The position numbers and the translations under genes are program-made. The notes under the pieces were generated by a model. That model was not told where the DNA came from. It did not search any database and saw only the letters and a program-made list of their open reading frames with translations. A stretch of DNA of 64,000 bases from Mycobacterium sp. ACS1612 (GTDB lineage: Bacteria; Actinomycetota; Actinomycetes; Mycobacteriales; Mycobacteriaceae): positions 40,163-104,162 of the forward strand of contig NZ_LZHZ01000006.1 of NCBI RefSeq assembly GCF_001667505.1. The letters are read 5' to 3'. Numbering within the stretch: the stretch's first letter is position 1; the number at the start of each line of letters is the position of its first letter. Below, in pieces: positions 1 through 8,064 of this stretch.

Positions 1-15
1 GATCTGGCGCACTGG

Positions 16-2025
16 ATGCTGCCGCCCGCGCGCAGTAAGCGACCTGCCGTGCTGGCGGTGACGCTGCTGCGGCTGATCGCGCTGTCGTTCACGTTGACGT
101 TGATGCTCGCCTCCGCGGTCGCGGTGATGGACGTAATGGTTTGGCAGTGTGTGAATTTGGATTACTGCACCGCCGGACCGTTGGCCTTCCTGGCGTCGTG
201 GCGCCGCGGAGCCCAACTTGTGGCGGGCGCCGCGCCGCTGATGGTGGTGATTGCGCTGCTGTGGCGGCTCGGTTCGGAGGGCACCATTGTCGGTGGACGT
301 GAGCCGCCGCCGAGCCCCGCTGTGGTCGAGGGGCAGACACCCCCGTTGGCGCAGTCCTCGTTCTGGAACCCCGATCAATCTGTGGTGCGGATGCGGTGCT
401 GCCACGTGACCGCGTGGTCTGCCGGCGTAGCCGCGGTGACGTTGGCGGCGCCGGTGCGCTACGCCGCGGGCGGGGCCAGGACGGTGAGCGTCGGCCTGCT
501 GGCGGCCAACGCGGCGTTCCTGGCCATCGCCGTGGCCGCCACCGCGTCGAGCAGGGCGACCGCGCGCGGCGGGCCCGGCGTGAACCGGCTGACCACACCG
601 CTCGTGGCGGCGCGCTGGGCGTCGCTGGTTTTGCTTGTGGCATCGATGATCTGGGTCGCCACCGCCGACGCCTCGTATCCACCCGCGCCGACGCACCTGC
701 CCGGTCTACATGAGGCGATCTACGTGCTGTTCGTCGTTCAGGTCGTGCTGCTACTCGCGTTGTTCACGGTCACCGCGGTGTCGATGCGGGGCACCAGGTG
801 CGCGCAGCGGACCAAAGGCTGGCGGATGACGCTCGGCGGCTTCACCGGTCCGTTCGTCGCACTGATCGGCTGGCTCATCGGGGGTGGGTTCAGCGTCGGC
901 ATCGGACTGCTGGCGGCACAGACGTTCGGTCAAGCCGTGTTGTCGACGCCGGCGGCGATCCGCGAGAACGCTTCCGAGGCGGCGCTGATCGTGCCGCCAC
1001 CGTATGTATGGGCGTCGGTGGCCACCGTCGCCACCATCGCGGTGGCCATCGTGATGGGCGGCTACGTCTATTTCCGTGTGGTCCCGCAGCGGACCGCGGG
1101 CGAGCTGGCCAGCGTGCAGGTCGACTATCCGGGGCTGACCGCCCCCCACGGAGAGCTCAGCGGGGTCGCCCGAGCGCGCGCGTTGGCGTCATTGACAGAC
1201 GTCGGCACGCGAATGGTGGCGGGCATGGCCCTGGTGGCGGTGGCTGCGATCATCGTGATGATGGTGGTGAACCTGCTTGTACCTCAATTTGATTCGGCCC
1301 GGTTCTGGCCGGAGGCGATCTTGCGCTTCAGCGTGTTGACCTCCGTGGTGCTGGCAGCAGGCCTGGTCACTCTGGCGGTGGCGGCGTACCGCAATCGGCA
1401 ACTGAGGCGCGCGGTCGCGGTGCTGTGGGACGTCGTCACGTTCTGGCCACGCGCGAACCATCCGCTGACCCCGCCGTCCTACGGCGCCCGCACGGTGTGG
1501 GACATCCGCCTGCGGTTGGCGGCGTTGACGGAAATGGCCGGCCCCACCCGCGTCGTGCTGGTGGCTCACAGTCAGGGTTCGGTGATCGTGACGGCCGCGC
1601 TGTTGCAGGGCGACGACGGCTACCCGCTGCTGACGTTCGGCTCACCGCTGCGACGGCTGTACGCGCAGAACTTCCCCGCCTACTTCGGTCGCGAGACACT
1701 CGAGTTCCTGCGGGCCAGGCAGCAGCCGAGTCGCCAGTGGATCAACCTGTGGGCGTTCACCGATCCGATCGGGGCGTGGATCTTCGACCACCAGAACACA
1801 TCCCTGGCGGACGCGCAGTCGCGGTATATCGACGACCGCCTGCTCGACGTGCGCTCAGACGACGGCCGACCGGCGCCGGGCGCGCCGATCTGCGGGCACT
1901 CCGGGTTCTGGATGCGCCAGGAGTACACGGAGGCCGTCGAGGCCCTACAGTCCACAGTGATGCCCGCGCACACCATGCCGCCCGATGACCGCGCGACGGC
2001 CGCGCCGAGCGAAGAGTCGCTGTGA
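16..2025 (+). CDS. Polytopic membrane protein with C-terminal alpha/beta-hydrolase-like domain
   Basis: The protein has about eight hydrophobic segments over the first 470 residues, followed by a soluble C-terminal domain. That domain carries an AHSQGS nucleophile-elbow motif at residues 517-522 (Ser519), as in lipase/esterase-like alpha/beta hydrolases, so a membrane-anchored hydrolase is the best guess. The substrate cannot be inferred. The reading frame stays open to base 1, so the true start may lie upstream of the window and the gene may be cut by the edge. The stop overlaps the GTG start of the next gene by 4 bases (GTGA), suggesting translational coupling with the SDR. Confidence 0.75.
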   Translation: MLPPARSKRPAVLAVTLLRLIALSFTLTLMLASAVAVMDVMVWQCVNLDYCTAGPLAFLASWRRGAQLVAGAAPLMVVIALLWRLGSEGTIVGGREPPPSPAVVEGQTPPLAQSSFWNPDQSVVRMRCCHVTAWSAGVAAVTLAAPVRYAAGGARTVSVGLLAANAAFLAIAVAATASSRATARGGPGVNRLTTPLVAARWASLVLLVASMIWVATADASYPPAPTHLPGLHEAIYVLFVVQVVLLLALFTVTAVSMRGTRCAQRTKGWRMTLGGFTGPFVALIGWLIGGGFSVGIGLLAAQTFGQAVLSTPAAIRENASEAALIVPPPYVWASVATVATIAVAIVMGGYVYFRVVPQRTAGELASVQVDYPGLTAPHGELSGVARARALASLTDVGTRMVAGMALVAVAAIIVMMVVNLLVPQFDSARFWPEAILRFSVLTSVVLAAGLVTLAVAAYRNRQLRRAVAVLWDVVTFWPRANHPLTPPSYGARTVWDIRLRLAALTEMAGPTRVVLVAHSQGSVIVTAALLQGDDGYPLLTFGSPLRRLYAQNFPAYFGRETLEFLRARQQPSRQWINLWAFTDPIGAWIFDHQNTSLADAQSRYIDDRLLDVRSDDGRPAPGAPICGHSGFWMRQEYTEAVEALQSTVMPAHTMPPDDRATAAPSEESL

Positions 2026-2774
2026 GGTTCGCCAACCGCACCGCGGTGATCACGGGCGGCGCGGTCGGCTTCGGCCGGGCGTTCGCCAGGGCGTTGGCTG
2101 CCGAGGGTGCCAGCGTGGTGATCGCTGACATCGATGTCGAAACCGCCGAACGCACTGCAGCGCAACTGCATTCGGCGGGAGGCCGCGCCATCGCGGTCAG
2201 TTGCGATGTCGCAGACCCGGCGCAGGTGGATGCCGCCGTCTCGGCGGCGTCCGGACAGTTCGGCGGTATCGACATCGTGATCAACAACGCCGGACTGCAC
2301 CTGACGAAGTACAACCAGCCGTTCACGGCGTTGTCGCGCAACGAGATCCGCGACCTGTTCGACGTCAACGTGATGGGCGTGATCAACGTGACGCTGGCGT
2401 GCCGGGACTCGATGCGTGAACGCGGTGGCGGGGTGGTGCTCAACATCTCGTCGATGGCGGGCTACCTGAGCGCGACACCGTACGCGGTGTCCAAGCTGAC
2501 CGTCCGCGGCCTGACCGTCGCGTTTGCGACGGAACTCGCGCCCGATCGCATCCGGGTCAACGCGATCGCCCCTGGGCTGATGAACACCGAGAGCGCGCTG
2601 GCCGACCTGCCGACGCCGTTGATCGACGAGTTCGTCCACAAGCGGCAGTTGGTACATCGTCTGGGCACGATGGACGACGTGGTGTCCGCGGTGTTGTTCC
2701 TCTGCTCCGACGAGGCGTCGTTCATCACCGGCGAGACGCTGAAGGTCAGCGGGGGCTATCCGCTGGGCTTCTGA
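2022..2774 (+). CDS. Short-chain dehydrogenase/reductase (SDR)
   Basis: A classical SDR of 250 residues, the usual family length. It has the TGGAVGFG cofactor motif near the N-terminus, the NNAG motif around residue 90, a catalytic Ser in NISSMAG and the YAVSK active-site pair around residue 155. It should be a cytosolic NAD(P)-dependent alcohol/ketone oxidoreductase of unknown substrate. The GTG start is fixed by the 4-base overlap with the upstream membrane hydrolase. Its 3' end overlaps the convergent PEP-mutase-family gene by 19 bases. Confidence 0.9.
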   Translation: MRFANRTAVITGGAVGFGRAFARALAAEGASVVIADIDVETAERTAAQLHSAGGRAIAVSCDVADPAQVDAAVSAASGQFGGIDIVINNAGLHLTKYNQPFTALSRNEIRDLFDVNVMGVINVTLACRDSMRERGGGVVLNISSMAGYLSATPYAVSKLTVRGLTVAFATELAPDRIRVNAIAPGLMNTESALADLPTPLIDEFVHKRQLVHRLGTMDDVVSAVLFLCSDEASFITGETLKVSGGYPLGF

Positions 2775-3532
2775 TCCGCGTACCGCACCAGACGCGCCTG
2801 CATCACCGGGTACGGGTCGGCGGCGGGTAGGCCGGTGCCCTCGCGCACCGCGACGGCGGCCTGTGCGGCGGCGTGGATCGCGGCGCGGTACGGCATGGAG
2901 CCCGTCGACACCCGACGCACCCCGAGTTCTGCGAGTTGGCCAAGCGAAATACCTGAGATGGCAAGCACATTGACAGGCAGCGGAATCGCTGAGGTCAGCT
3001 CGCGCAGCACGGCGGGCTCGGTGGCGCCGGGCACGAAGATGCCGTCGGCGCCGGCTTCGGCGTACCGGTTGGCCCGGTCCAGTGTCGCGGCCACCGTGGC
3101 ATCCTGGCCGAGCCAGTACGTGTCGACGCGCGCGTTGACGAAGACGTCGGGTGAACGCTGTTTGATCGCTTGCACTTTGGTGGCGTGCCGATGTGGATCG
3201 ATCAGCGTCTCGGCGGTGCTGTCCTCGATGTTGATGCCGTCGACACCGAGCCGAGCGACGTATTCGGCGACGTCGTCGGGGTCGTCGGCATAGCCGTCCT
3301 CGATGTCCATGCTGAGGTAGCAGTCGAGGTTGCGCAGCGCGGCGGCCAACGCGAGGTTGGCGTCTTTGGTGGACCGGCCGCCGTCGGGCTCACCGCGGCT
3401 GGATGCGACGCCGAAGCTGGTGGTGCCGACCGCGGTGAACCCACATTCGAGGAATGCCAGCGTCGAGGGCACATCCCACGCGTTCGGTAGCAGCAGCGGC
3501 AACTCGCGATGATGCAGATCCGTGAACGTCAT
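2756..3532 (-). CDS. Isocitrate lyase / PEP mutase superfamily protein
   Basis: A TIM-barrel protein of 258 residues. The acidic metal-binding segment SMDIEDGY and the following GINIEDS are typical of the PEP mutase/isocitrate lyase superfamily. The KKCGH loop of true isocitrate lyases is absent, so a C-C or P-C bond lyase of unknown substrate is the fair call. The ATG at 3532 is preferred over one 12 bases upstream because it gives an ATGA overlap with the stop of the DUF427 gene. It is the last gene of a three-gene minus-strand operon: acyl-CoA dehydrogenase, DUF427, this gene. Confidence 0.85.
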   Translation of the reverse strand: MTFTDLHHRELPLLLPNAWDVPSTLAFLECGFTAVGTTSFGVASSRGEPDGGRSTKDANLALAAALRNLDCYLSMDIEDGYADDPDDVAEYVARLGVDGINIEDSTAETLIDPHRHATKVQAIKQRSPDVFVNARVDTYWLGQDATVAATLDRANRYAEAGADGIFVPGATEPAVLRELTSAIPLPVNVLAISGISLGQLAELGVRRVSTGSMPYRAAIHAAAQAAVAVREGTGLPAADPYPVMQARLVRYADQKPSG

Positions 3533-4359
3533 TCCTCGCTCCACGGCGTCACCGGGCGGTCCCGGTGCTCGCCGTCGACGATCACGTCGACGCGTTCGTC
3601 GAAGAAGCAGATCCGGTCACGCACCGGCTCGGCGTCGTGTAACGGCTCGTGATACGTCCACGCCACGTCGCGGGGACCGCCGGGGATCGAGTAGTACGTC
3701 GCGCGGCCCTTGTAGGCGCAGAAGGTCGCGGTGTCGCTGCGTTCGAGTCGCACGGCCACATCCTCGCGCGGGAGATAGAACCGCACCGGCAGCAGGGTCT
3801 CGAACAGCAGCAGCGGTCGGGTGGACTCCGCGAGCACCCGGCCGTCGAGTTCGACGCGGACGTGACGGCTGCTGCGTAGGACGTCGATGCGGCTGAACGG
3901 GTCGTGCGGGTGGCTGACGACGTGTTCGTCCTCCTCGCGCCACTCGAACGCTCCGAACTCGAGGATCACGTAGTCGGCGAGGTCGGGATCGTCCGGCCGG
4001 AACGCCGCTGCAGGCCCGGTCTCCTCGCCTGCGAGCACGTCGAATGCGGTGCCTGCACATGAGTGCGCGTCGAACGGCACTGACGGGTCGAGGATCGGCC
4101 GCGAACTGATCGCGGGAAGCCGCACACCGACCTCTTCATCGGCACCGGATTCGGCTCCAGCCGGCACCAGTTGCGCGGACAGTGCGGCGGCCGGTACGGC
4201 GTAGGTGGGGACCACCCGCCGCGGCTCCCAGACCAGCAGGGCCTCGCAGGTATCGACGACCGGTTCACCGCCGATGCAGGCACGCACCCGCTTAGGGGTG
4301 GGTTGGTAGCGCAGGGTGTCGAGATTTCCGGTCAGCAGGTCCACCATCCTGACACCCAT
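3529..4359 (-). CDS. DUF427 protein, two-domain form
   Basis: A protein of 276 residues. The second half carries the DUF427 signature (CAYKGRATYY, then DVAWTYHEP and a terminal FFDERVDV). The first half looks like a diverged second copy, so the protein is a tandem-domain member; the single-domain form occurs at 22958-23332. DUF427 proteins are small beta-rich proteins of unknown biochemical role. It lies 12 bases downstream of the acyl-CoA dehydrogenase and overlaps the next gene by 4, so it is co-transcribed with both. MVDLL at 4347 is an alternative start. Confidence 0.8.
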   Translation of the reverse strand: MGVRMVDLLTGNLDTLRYQPTPKRVRACIGGEPVVDTCEALLVWEPRRVVPTYAVPAAALSAQLVPAGAESGADEEVGVRLPAISSRPILDPSVPFDAHSCAGTAFDVLAGEETGPAAAFRPDDPDLADYVILEFGAFEWREEDEHVVSHPHDPFSRIDVLRSSRHVRVELDGRVLAESTRPLLLFETLLPVRFYLPREDVAVRLERSDTATFCAYKGRATYYSIPGGPRDVAWTYHEPLHDAEPVRDRICFFDERVDVIVDGEHRDRPVTPWSEE

Positions 4360-4371
4360 CGCGGACCCCTT

Positions 4372-5766
4372 TCACTTGCGGGGCGGGCGCAATACGTTCA
4401 TCGCCAACCGCATTATCGGCTCGGGGACGGAATCTTTGGCGGAAAGCGCCGCATCGGCCGCCCTGCTGCGCAGTGGAGTGCCGCGGCCGAACCACTTGTT
4501 CAGGGGGCCGCCGGTCGGTTCGAGGCTCACGTGCAGCGGCGGCTTACCCGCCGCGGCGCCGAGCGCGTTGGAGATGACGACCCGTTGAATCTCACTGGTC
4601 CCTTCGAAGATGGTGTACAGCTTGGCGTCTCGGTACCACTTCTCGACCGGGTGGTCCTTTATGTAGCCCCAGCCGCCCATCGTCTGGATCGCGCGTTCGG
4701 TGGTGCGGACGGCAACTTCGCTGGCCGCCAGTTTGGCCATCGAGCCCTCGCCACGCTCGAACGGCACTCCGGACGCGGCCATCCAGGATGCCCGCCAGGT
4801 CAGCAGCCGGGCCGCGTCGATCGCGGTCGCCAGGTCGGCGAGCGGGAACGAGACGCCCTGGTTGTCGATGATCGGCGCCCCGAACGCCTCCCGGTGGTTG
4901 GCGTAGTCGGTGGCGTATTCGAGTGCGGCCCTGGCGATTCCGAGTGCCTGGGCGGCGACCATGGGTCGGGTCTGCTCGAAGGTGCCCATGGTGGCCGAGC
5001 CGGAGTTCTTGGCGCCGGCGACCGCTTCGCGCGCCTTGGCGAGCTTGTGTTCCAGCTTTTCGTGGCCGCCGAGCAGGTTCTCCGCAGGGACCCGGACGCC
5101 GTTGAACCGCAACTCGGCGGTGTGCGAGGCGCGGCAACCGAGCTTGTCGAGTTTGCGCACCAGTTCCAGGCCCGGGGTGCCGCCGGGCACGATGAACAGG
5201 GCCTGCCCTTTGTGGCCCAGTTCTTCGTCGACGACCGCGTTGACGACGTGCACATTGGCGATGCCGCCGTTGCCGATCCACATCTTGTGACCGTCGATGA
5301 TCCAGTCGGCATCCTCTCCTGGGCCGGCACGGCGGGCCCGGGTGCGCAGATTGCGGACGTCGCTGCCGCCTTCGGGTTCGGAGATGGCCAGCGCGGCCAG
5401 CTTCAGATCGCCTGGCGTGCCGAAACATTCGGGCGCCCACTGCAGCATCTGCTCGGGGGAGGCGGCCTGCCCGATGGCCGACAGCGCCAACGCGGGCATC
5501 ACGATCGCCAGCCCGATGCCCGCGCAGCCCCAGAACAGCTCCTCCATGAACATCGGCAGCGACAGCCCGGTCGGATCGCCGATCAGATCGCGGTAGAACA
5601 GCGGGCTGTAGAAGCCCGCAGCCGCCGCTTCCTCAAGCACCGGCCACGGGAACTCCTGGCGCTGGTCGTACTCGAGCGCGACCGGGCGTACGCAGCTTTC
5701 GGCGAACTTGTGTGTGCGCCGCGCGAGGTCGTGCTGGGCCGCGGTCGGGGTGATGTCGAAGCTCAC
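4372..5766 (-). CDS. Acyl-CoA dehydrogenase
   Basis: A FAD-dependent acyl-CoA dehydrogenase of 464 residues. The middle domain shows ALAISEPEGGSD (FAD/acyl contact), and the C-terminal helical domain has QTMGGWGYI and FEGTSEIQR, whose first Glu is the usual catalytic base position. It carries out alpha,beta-dehydrogenation of an acyl-CoA, passing electrons to ETF. The roughly 60-residue extension after the FEGTSEIQR segment is longer than in short-chain enzymes. The start is GTG at 5766. It leads the operon with DUF427 and PEP-mutase-like genes and is divergent from the C39-like gene, 36 bases away. Confidence 0.92.
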   Translation of the reverse strand: MSFDITPTAAQHDLARRTHKFAESCVRPVALEYDQRQEFPWPVLEEAAAAGFYSPLFYRDLIGDPTGLSLPMFMEELFWGCAGIGLAIVMPALALSAIGQAASPEQMLQWAPECFGTPGDLKLAALAISEPEGGSDVRNLRTRARRAGPGEDADWIIDGHKMWIGNGGIANVHVVNAVVDEELGHKGQALFIVPGGTPGLELVRKLDKLGCRASHTAELRFNGVRVPAENLLGGHEKLEHKLAKAREAVAGAKNSGSATMGTFEQTRPMVAAQALGIARAALEYATDYANHREAFGAPIIDNQGVSFPLADLATAIDAARLLTWRASWMAASGVPFERGEGSMAKLAASEVAVRTTERAIQTMGGWGYIKDHPVEKWYRDAKLYTIFEGTSEIQRVVISNALGAAAGKPPLHVSLEPTGGPLNKWFGRGTPLRSRAADAALSAKDSVPEPIMRLAMNVLRPPRK

Positions 5767-5802
5767 CAGGCCCGAGTACCCGGAGGCCTACCGTGATAAC
5801 CG

Positions 5803-6324
5803 ATGCAGCTTTCGGCGCTCAACCTTCGGCAACGCGATGGTGTCACGTGCGGACCGACCGTCGTTGTGGTGGCGGGCGCGCTGCTGGGTCACGAGGCCGA
5901 CCTGTCGGATCCGGCGTGGTTCGCCGCGGAACAGGCCAAAGTGCACGCACAGGTGAACCGGGTATGGCCGCGGCGGCTCGGCACCACGCCGACTGGGCTG
6001 GCGCACGCGCTCAACGCGCGGGCATCGGGTGTGCGCTACCGGTGGCGGCTGTTCCGCGGGCGACGTGATGCGCTGTCCGACGTCCAGCGTGCGGTGGCCG
6101 AGGGTTGGCCGGTCGCGATGTTGACCGGCCGCGTCATCCCGCGGCACTGGGTGCTGATCGTCGAGGCGACCGGGCAATGGTGGCAGTGCTACGAGCCGTC
6201 GTCGGGGCATGTGCGCACAGTGGCCGTCGACGCGGTCCGGCGGGCACAGCTGACGGGACTGGGCTATCCCCGGCCGTTCGCGTTCGTGCTGCCGAACGCC
6301 TCGACCCGGTCGGCGACCACCTGA
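5803..6324 (+). CDS. C39-like papain-fold protein
   Basis: A protein of 173 residues with GVTCGPT near residue 13, the Cys-nucleophile motif of C39-type papain-fold peptidases, and a His in PRHWVLIVE about 100 residues later, followed by a conserved-looking GQWWQCYEPSSG segment. No signal peptide, membrane segment or linked ABC transporter is present, so it is not a bacteriocin exporter peptidase; a cytosolic cysteine peptidase or amidase-like protein is inferred. It is transcribed away from the acyl-CoA dehydrogenase. Its last 61 bases overlap the convergent PaiB-like gene. Confidence 0.7.
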   Translation: MQLSALNLRQRDGVTCGPTVVVVAGALLGHEADLSDPAWFAAEQAKVHAQVNRVWPRRLGTTPTGLAHALNARASGVRYRWRLFRGRRDALSDVQRAVAEGWPVAMLTGRVIPRHWVLIVEATGQWWQCYEPSSGHVRTVAVDAVRRAQLTGLGYPRPFAFVLPNASTRSATT

Positions 6325-6896
6325 TCGGCGGCCGCGGCCGACTGTTTCAGCCCGGCGACCACCCCGGCGCGGTTGCGCTCGGGTTGGTTCTGCGACATCT
6401 TCGCCTTGCCCTCGATCTTCGAGATCACAAGCTCCACACCGACAATCGCGCGCAACTGTGCGCGGGTGAAGCTCTCCGGCGCATCGGTCACCCGCCACGG
6501 TTCGGCGCGGCTACCCTCATGCCGGTCGGTCAGCCGGGTCACGAGGTTGCGCACCCAGTCCGGATCGTCGTGTGCCACGAGCCTGCCGTAGACAGTGAGC
6601 ACCTCGTAGTTCCACGTCGGCACCACCTTGCCCGTCTCGGATTTGGTGGCGTAGAAGCTGGGCGAGATGTATGCCTCGGGGCCGGAGAAGATGGCCACCG
6701 ACTCACCGCCGTCGGCCTTCCAGTGCGGATTGGCCCGCGACACATGACCGATCAACGAGTGCCCGTCGTAGATCATCGGCAATGGCGTGACCAGCAGCCC
6801 CGACGCGTCGTGCGTGACCAATTGGGCAAAGCTCGCCTGCGCGAGCGCGTCCGCCGTCTCCTGGGCGGAGAGCGCGAATTGGCGAGGGATGTACAT
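6264..6896 (-). CDS. FMN-binding split-barrel protein, PaiB family
   Basis: A PaiB-like protein of 210 residues starting MYIPRQFALS, with the family's TPLPMIYD, GHVSRANPHWK and SPSFYATK segments of the flavin-binding split barrel. Family members are annotated as negative transcriptional regulators because of B. subtilis PaiB, but they bind FMN and may be enzymes. The C-terminal 20 codons are encoded in DNA shared with the convergent C39-like gene. It is monocistronic as far as visible. Confidence 0.85.
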   Translation of the reverse strand: MYIPRQFALSAQETADALAQASFAQLVTHDASGLLVTPLPMIYDGHSLIGHVSRANPHWKADGGESVAIFSGPEAYISPSFYATKSETGKVVPTWNYEVLTVYGRLVAHDDPDWVRNLVTRLTDRHEGSRAEPWRVTDAPESFTRAQLRAIVGVELVISKIEGKAKMSQNQPERNRAGVVAGLKQSAAAADQVVADRVEAFGSTNANGRG

Positions 6897-6935
6897 AGCA
6901 GCTTCAGCCTAGAACGGCTGTCGACGCCGCAGCGT

Positions 6936-6954
6936 TCGAACGTATGATCGAACG
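6936..6954 (+). promoter_or_regulatory. SOS-type box overlapping a -10 element
   Basis: TCGAAC-GTAT-GATCGA at 6936-6951 matches the mycobacterial LexA box TCGAAC-N4-GTTCGA at 11 of 12 defined positions. It overlaps a good -10 element, TATGAT (6943-6948), which lies exactly 6 bases before the GTG start at 6955. This fits a leaderless, LexA-repressed promoter. The consensus is established knowledge; function here is inferred. Confidence 0.6.
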
Positions 6955-7263
6955 GTGGGCGAGCTCCAGTCGATCGGCTACAACGGGCAACCCGTGCAGC
7001 CGCCCTTGCGCCGGGTCGACCCGCCGGTCGCCGTCCTGGTGGACCTCACGGTGCTGTTTCCCCGCGAACCCCACCGCGTCGGCGGGTACAACCCCGCCGG
7101 GCTGCAGATGCACTCCATCGTCGAAGGTCGCCTCACCTGCTGGGGCGTCTGCGAGCAGGGCTACTGGTGGGGTCTGGTGACCTACGAGATCGCCTACGGC
7201 GCACGCCGGAAATCGGTGACGCACTGGATCCCGGCATGGGTGCTCAAGCGGAAGACCGACTAG
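6955..7263 (+). CDS. Hypothetical protein, 102 aa, probably leaderless and SOS-controlled
   Basis: I do not recognise a family. The protein is rich in Trp, Tyr and Gly in its second half (CWGVCEQGYWWGLVTYEI) and ends in a basic tail (WVLKRKTD). It has no signal peptide or clear membrane helix and looks like a small beta-rich fold. The GTG start sits 6 bases after a TATGAT -10 element embedded in an SOS-type box. It runs tail to tail into the DUF222-like gene, overlapping it by 20 bases; both genes are exactly 309 bases long including the stop codon. Confidence 0.65.
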   Translation: MGELQSIGYNGQPVQPPLRRVDPPVAVLVDLTVLFPREPHRVGGYNPAGLQMHSIVEGRLTCWGVCEQGYWWGLVTYEIAYGARRKSVTHWIPAWVLKRKTD

Positions 7264-7552
7264 TGGCCTCGGCAATGCGTCTTTGCGCTTCGCCCGGCGA
7301 GATCCGTAACCGCCTGGACAACACCTCCGCCCACGACGTGGCGCCGAACATGGCGGGATCCCCCTGGGTGATCAACTGCCCGATCAGCCGCCGGTCAAGC
7401 GCCACCATTTTCTTGTCGATGTCGCCGAGCCGTTTGAGCAGTTCCGTCTTCTCCGGCCGGGTCAGCGCTTCCAGTGGGAGCGCAGCCAACTCCCGATAGC
7501 TCGCTTCCGCGGCGTCGAGCGCCGCGATGATCTGTTGCTTACTCGAACTCAT
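7244..7552 (-). CDS. Short DUF222/13E12-type protein (N-terminal domain only)
   Basis: A 102-residue protein resembling the N-terminal domain of REP13E12/DUF222 proteins: LTRPEKTELLKRLGDIDKK, a GDPAMFGATSW segment and LRISPGEAQRRIAEA. Full-length family members run to about 400 residues with a C-terminal HNH nuclease domain, which is absent; a stop follows immediately. It is either a remnant of a full-length gene or a genuine stand-alone short form. The intact start, the consensus SOS box on the start codon and a TACCAT -10 element 6 bases upstream argue that it is still expressed after DNA damage. It overlaps the convergent 102-residue gene by 20 bases. Confidence 0.7.
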   Translation of the reverse strand: MSSSKQQIIAALDAAEASYRELAALPLEALTRPEKTELLKRLGDIDKKMVALDRRLIGQLITQGDPAMFGATSWAEVLSRRLRISPGEAQRRIAEATSRSSA

Positions 7553-7558
7553 GTTCGA
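7543..7558 (-). promoter_or_regulatory. Consensus LexA/SOS box on a start codon
   Basis: Read on the minus strand the site is TCGAAC-ATGA-GTTCGA, a perfect match to the mycobacterial LexA consensus. The ATG start of the DUF222-like gene lies in its central 4 bases. A TACCAT -10 element (7559-7564, minus strand) precedes the ATG by 6 bases, so the transcript should be leaderless. Several 13E12 genes of M. tuberculosis are known LexA targets, which supports function. Confidence 0.8.
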
Positions 7559-7603
7559 ATGGTATCGAGGAGGTCCGACAGGCAGCGGCGTTAGGGTCGT
7601 GGC

Positions 7604-8062
7604 ATGGCCCGAAAATATGCGACCGCCGACGAGGTCGGCCTTTCCGATCTCCTCGAGTTCGTCCGGCCGCGACATCGCATGGTGCTGACCACGTTTCGCG
7701 CGGACGGGTCGCTGCAGAGCTCCCCGGTGTCGGGCGGCGTCGACGACAACGGCCGCATCGTGATCGCCAGCTATCCCCAGCGCGCGAAGTCGGCCAACAT
7801 CCGCCGCACCCCGCGGGCCAGTGTCATGGTGTTGTCCGACGAGTTTAACGACGCGTACGTGCAGGTGGACGGCGACGCCGAAGTGATCGACCTCCCGGAC
7901 GCCGTCGAACCGTTGGTCGACTACTACCGCTCGATCGCCGGCGAGCATCCCGACTGGGACGAGTACCGACAGGCGATGGTGGAGCAGGGCAAGTGCCTGA
8001 TCCGTGTCACCCCGCGGCGGTGGGGTCCGGTGGCGACGGGCGGTTTCCCGCCACCGCGATAG
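7604..8062 (+). CDS. PPOX-class F420-dependent oxidoreductase
   Basis: A split beta-barrel flavin/F420 protein of 152 residues of the Rv1155-like type: RPRHRMVLTTFRADGSLQSSPV at the N-terminus, then ASYPQRAKSANIRRTPRASVMV, a typical F420-binding arrangement. Mycobacterial relatives use reduced F420 to reduce biliverdin or other small molecules; the substrate here is unknown. It is cytosolic. It lies 45 bases downstream of the SOS box of the divergent DUF222 gene and has its own start; the ATG at 7604 is the first good one. Confidence 0.88.
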   Translation: MARKYATADEVGLSDLLEFVRPRHRMVLTTFRADGSLQSSPVSGGVDDNGRIVIASYPQRAKSANIRRTPRASVMVLSDEFNDAYVQVDGDAEVIDLPDAVEPLVDYYRSIAGEHPDWDEYRQAMVEQGKCLIRVTPRRWGPVATGGFPPPR

Positions 8063-8064
8063 CG

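Noticed and set aside
4171..5796. Very long open frame on the plus strand opposite the acyl-CoA dehydrogenase
   Set aside because: Shadow of the GC-rich dehydrogenase gene; Arg/Gly/Ala-rich translation with no domain, while the minus strand has clear motifs.
7244..7552. Insertion element of the REP13E12 type
   Set aside because: Only the N-terminal coding part is seen; no repeat ends or target duplications were found.
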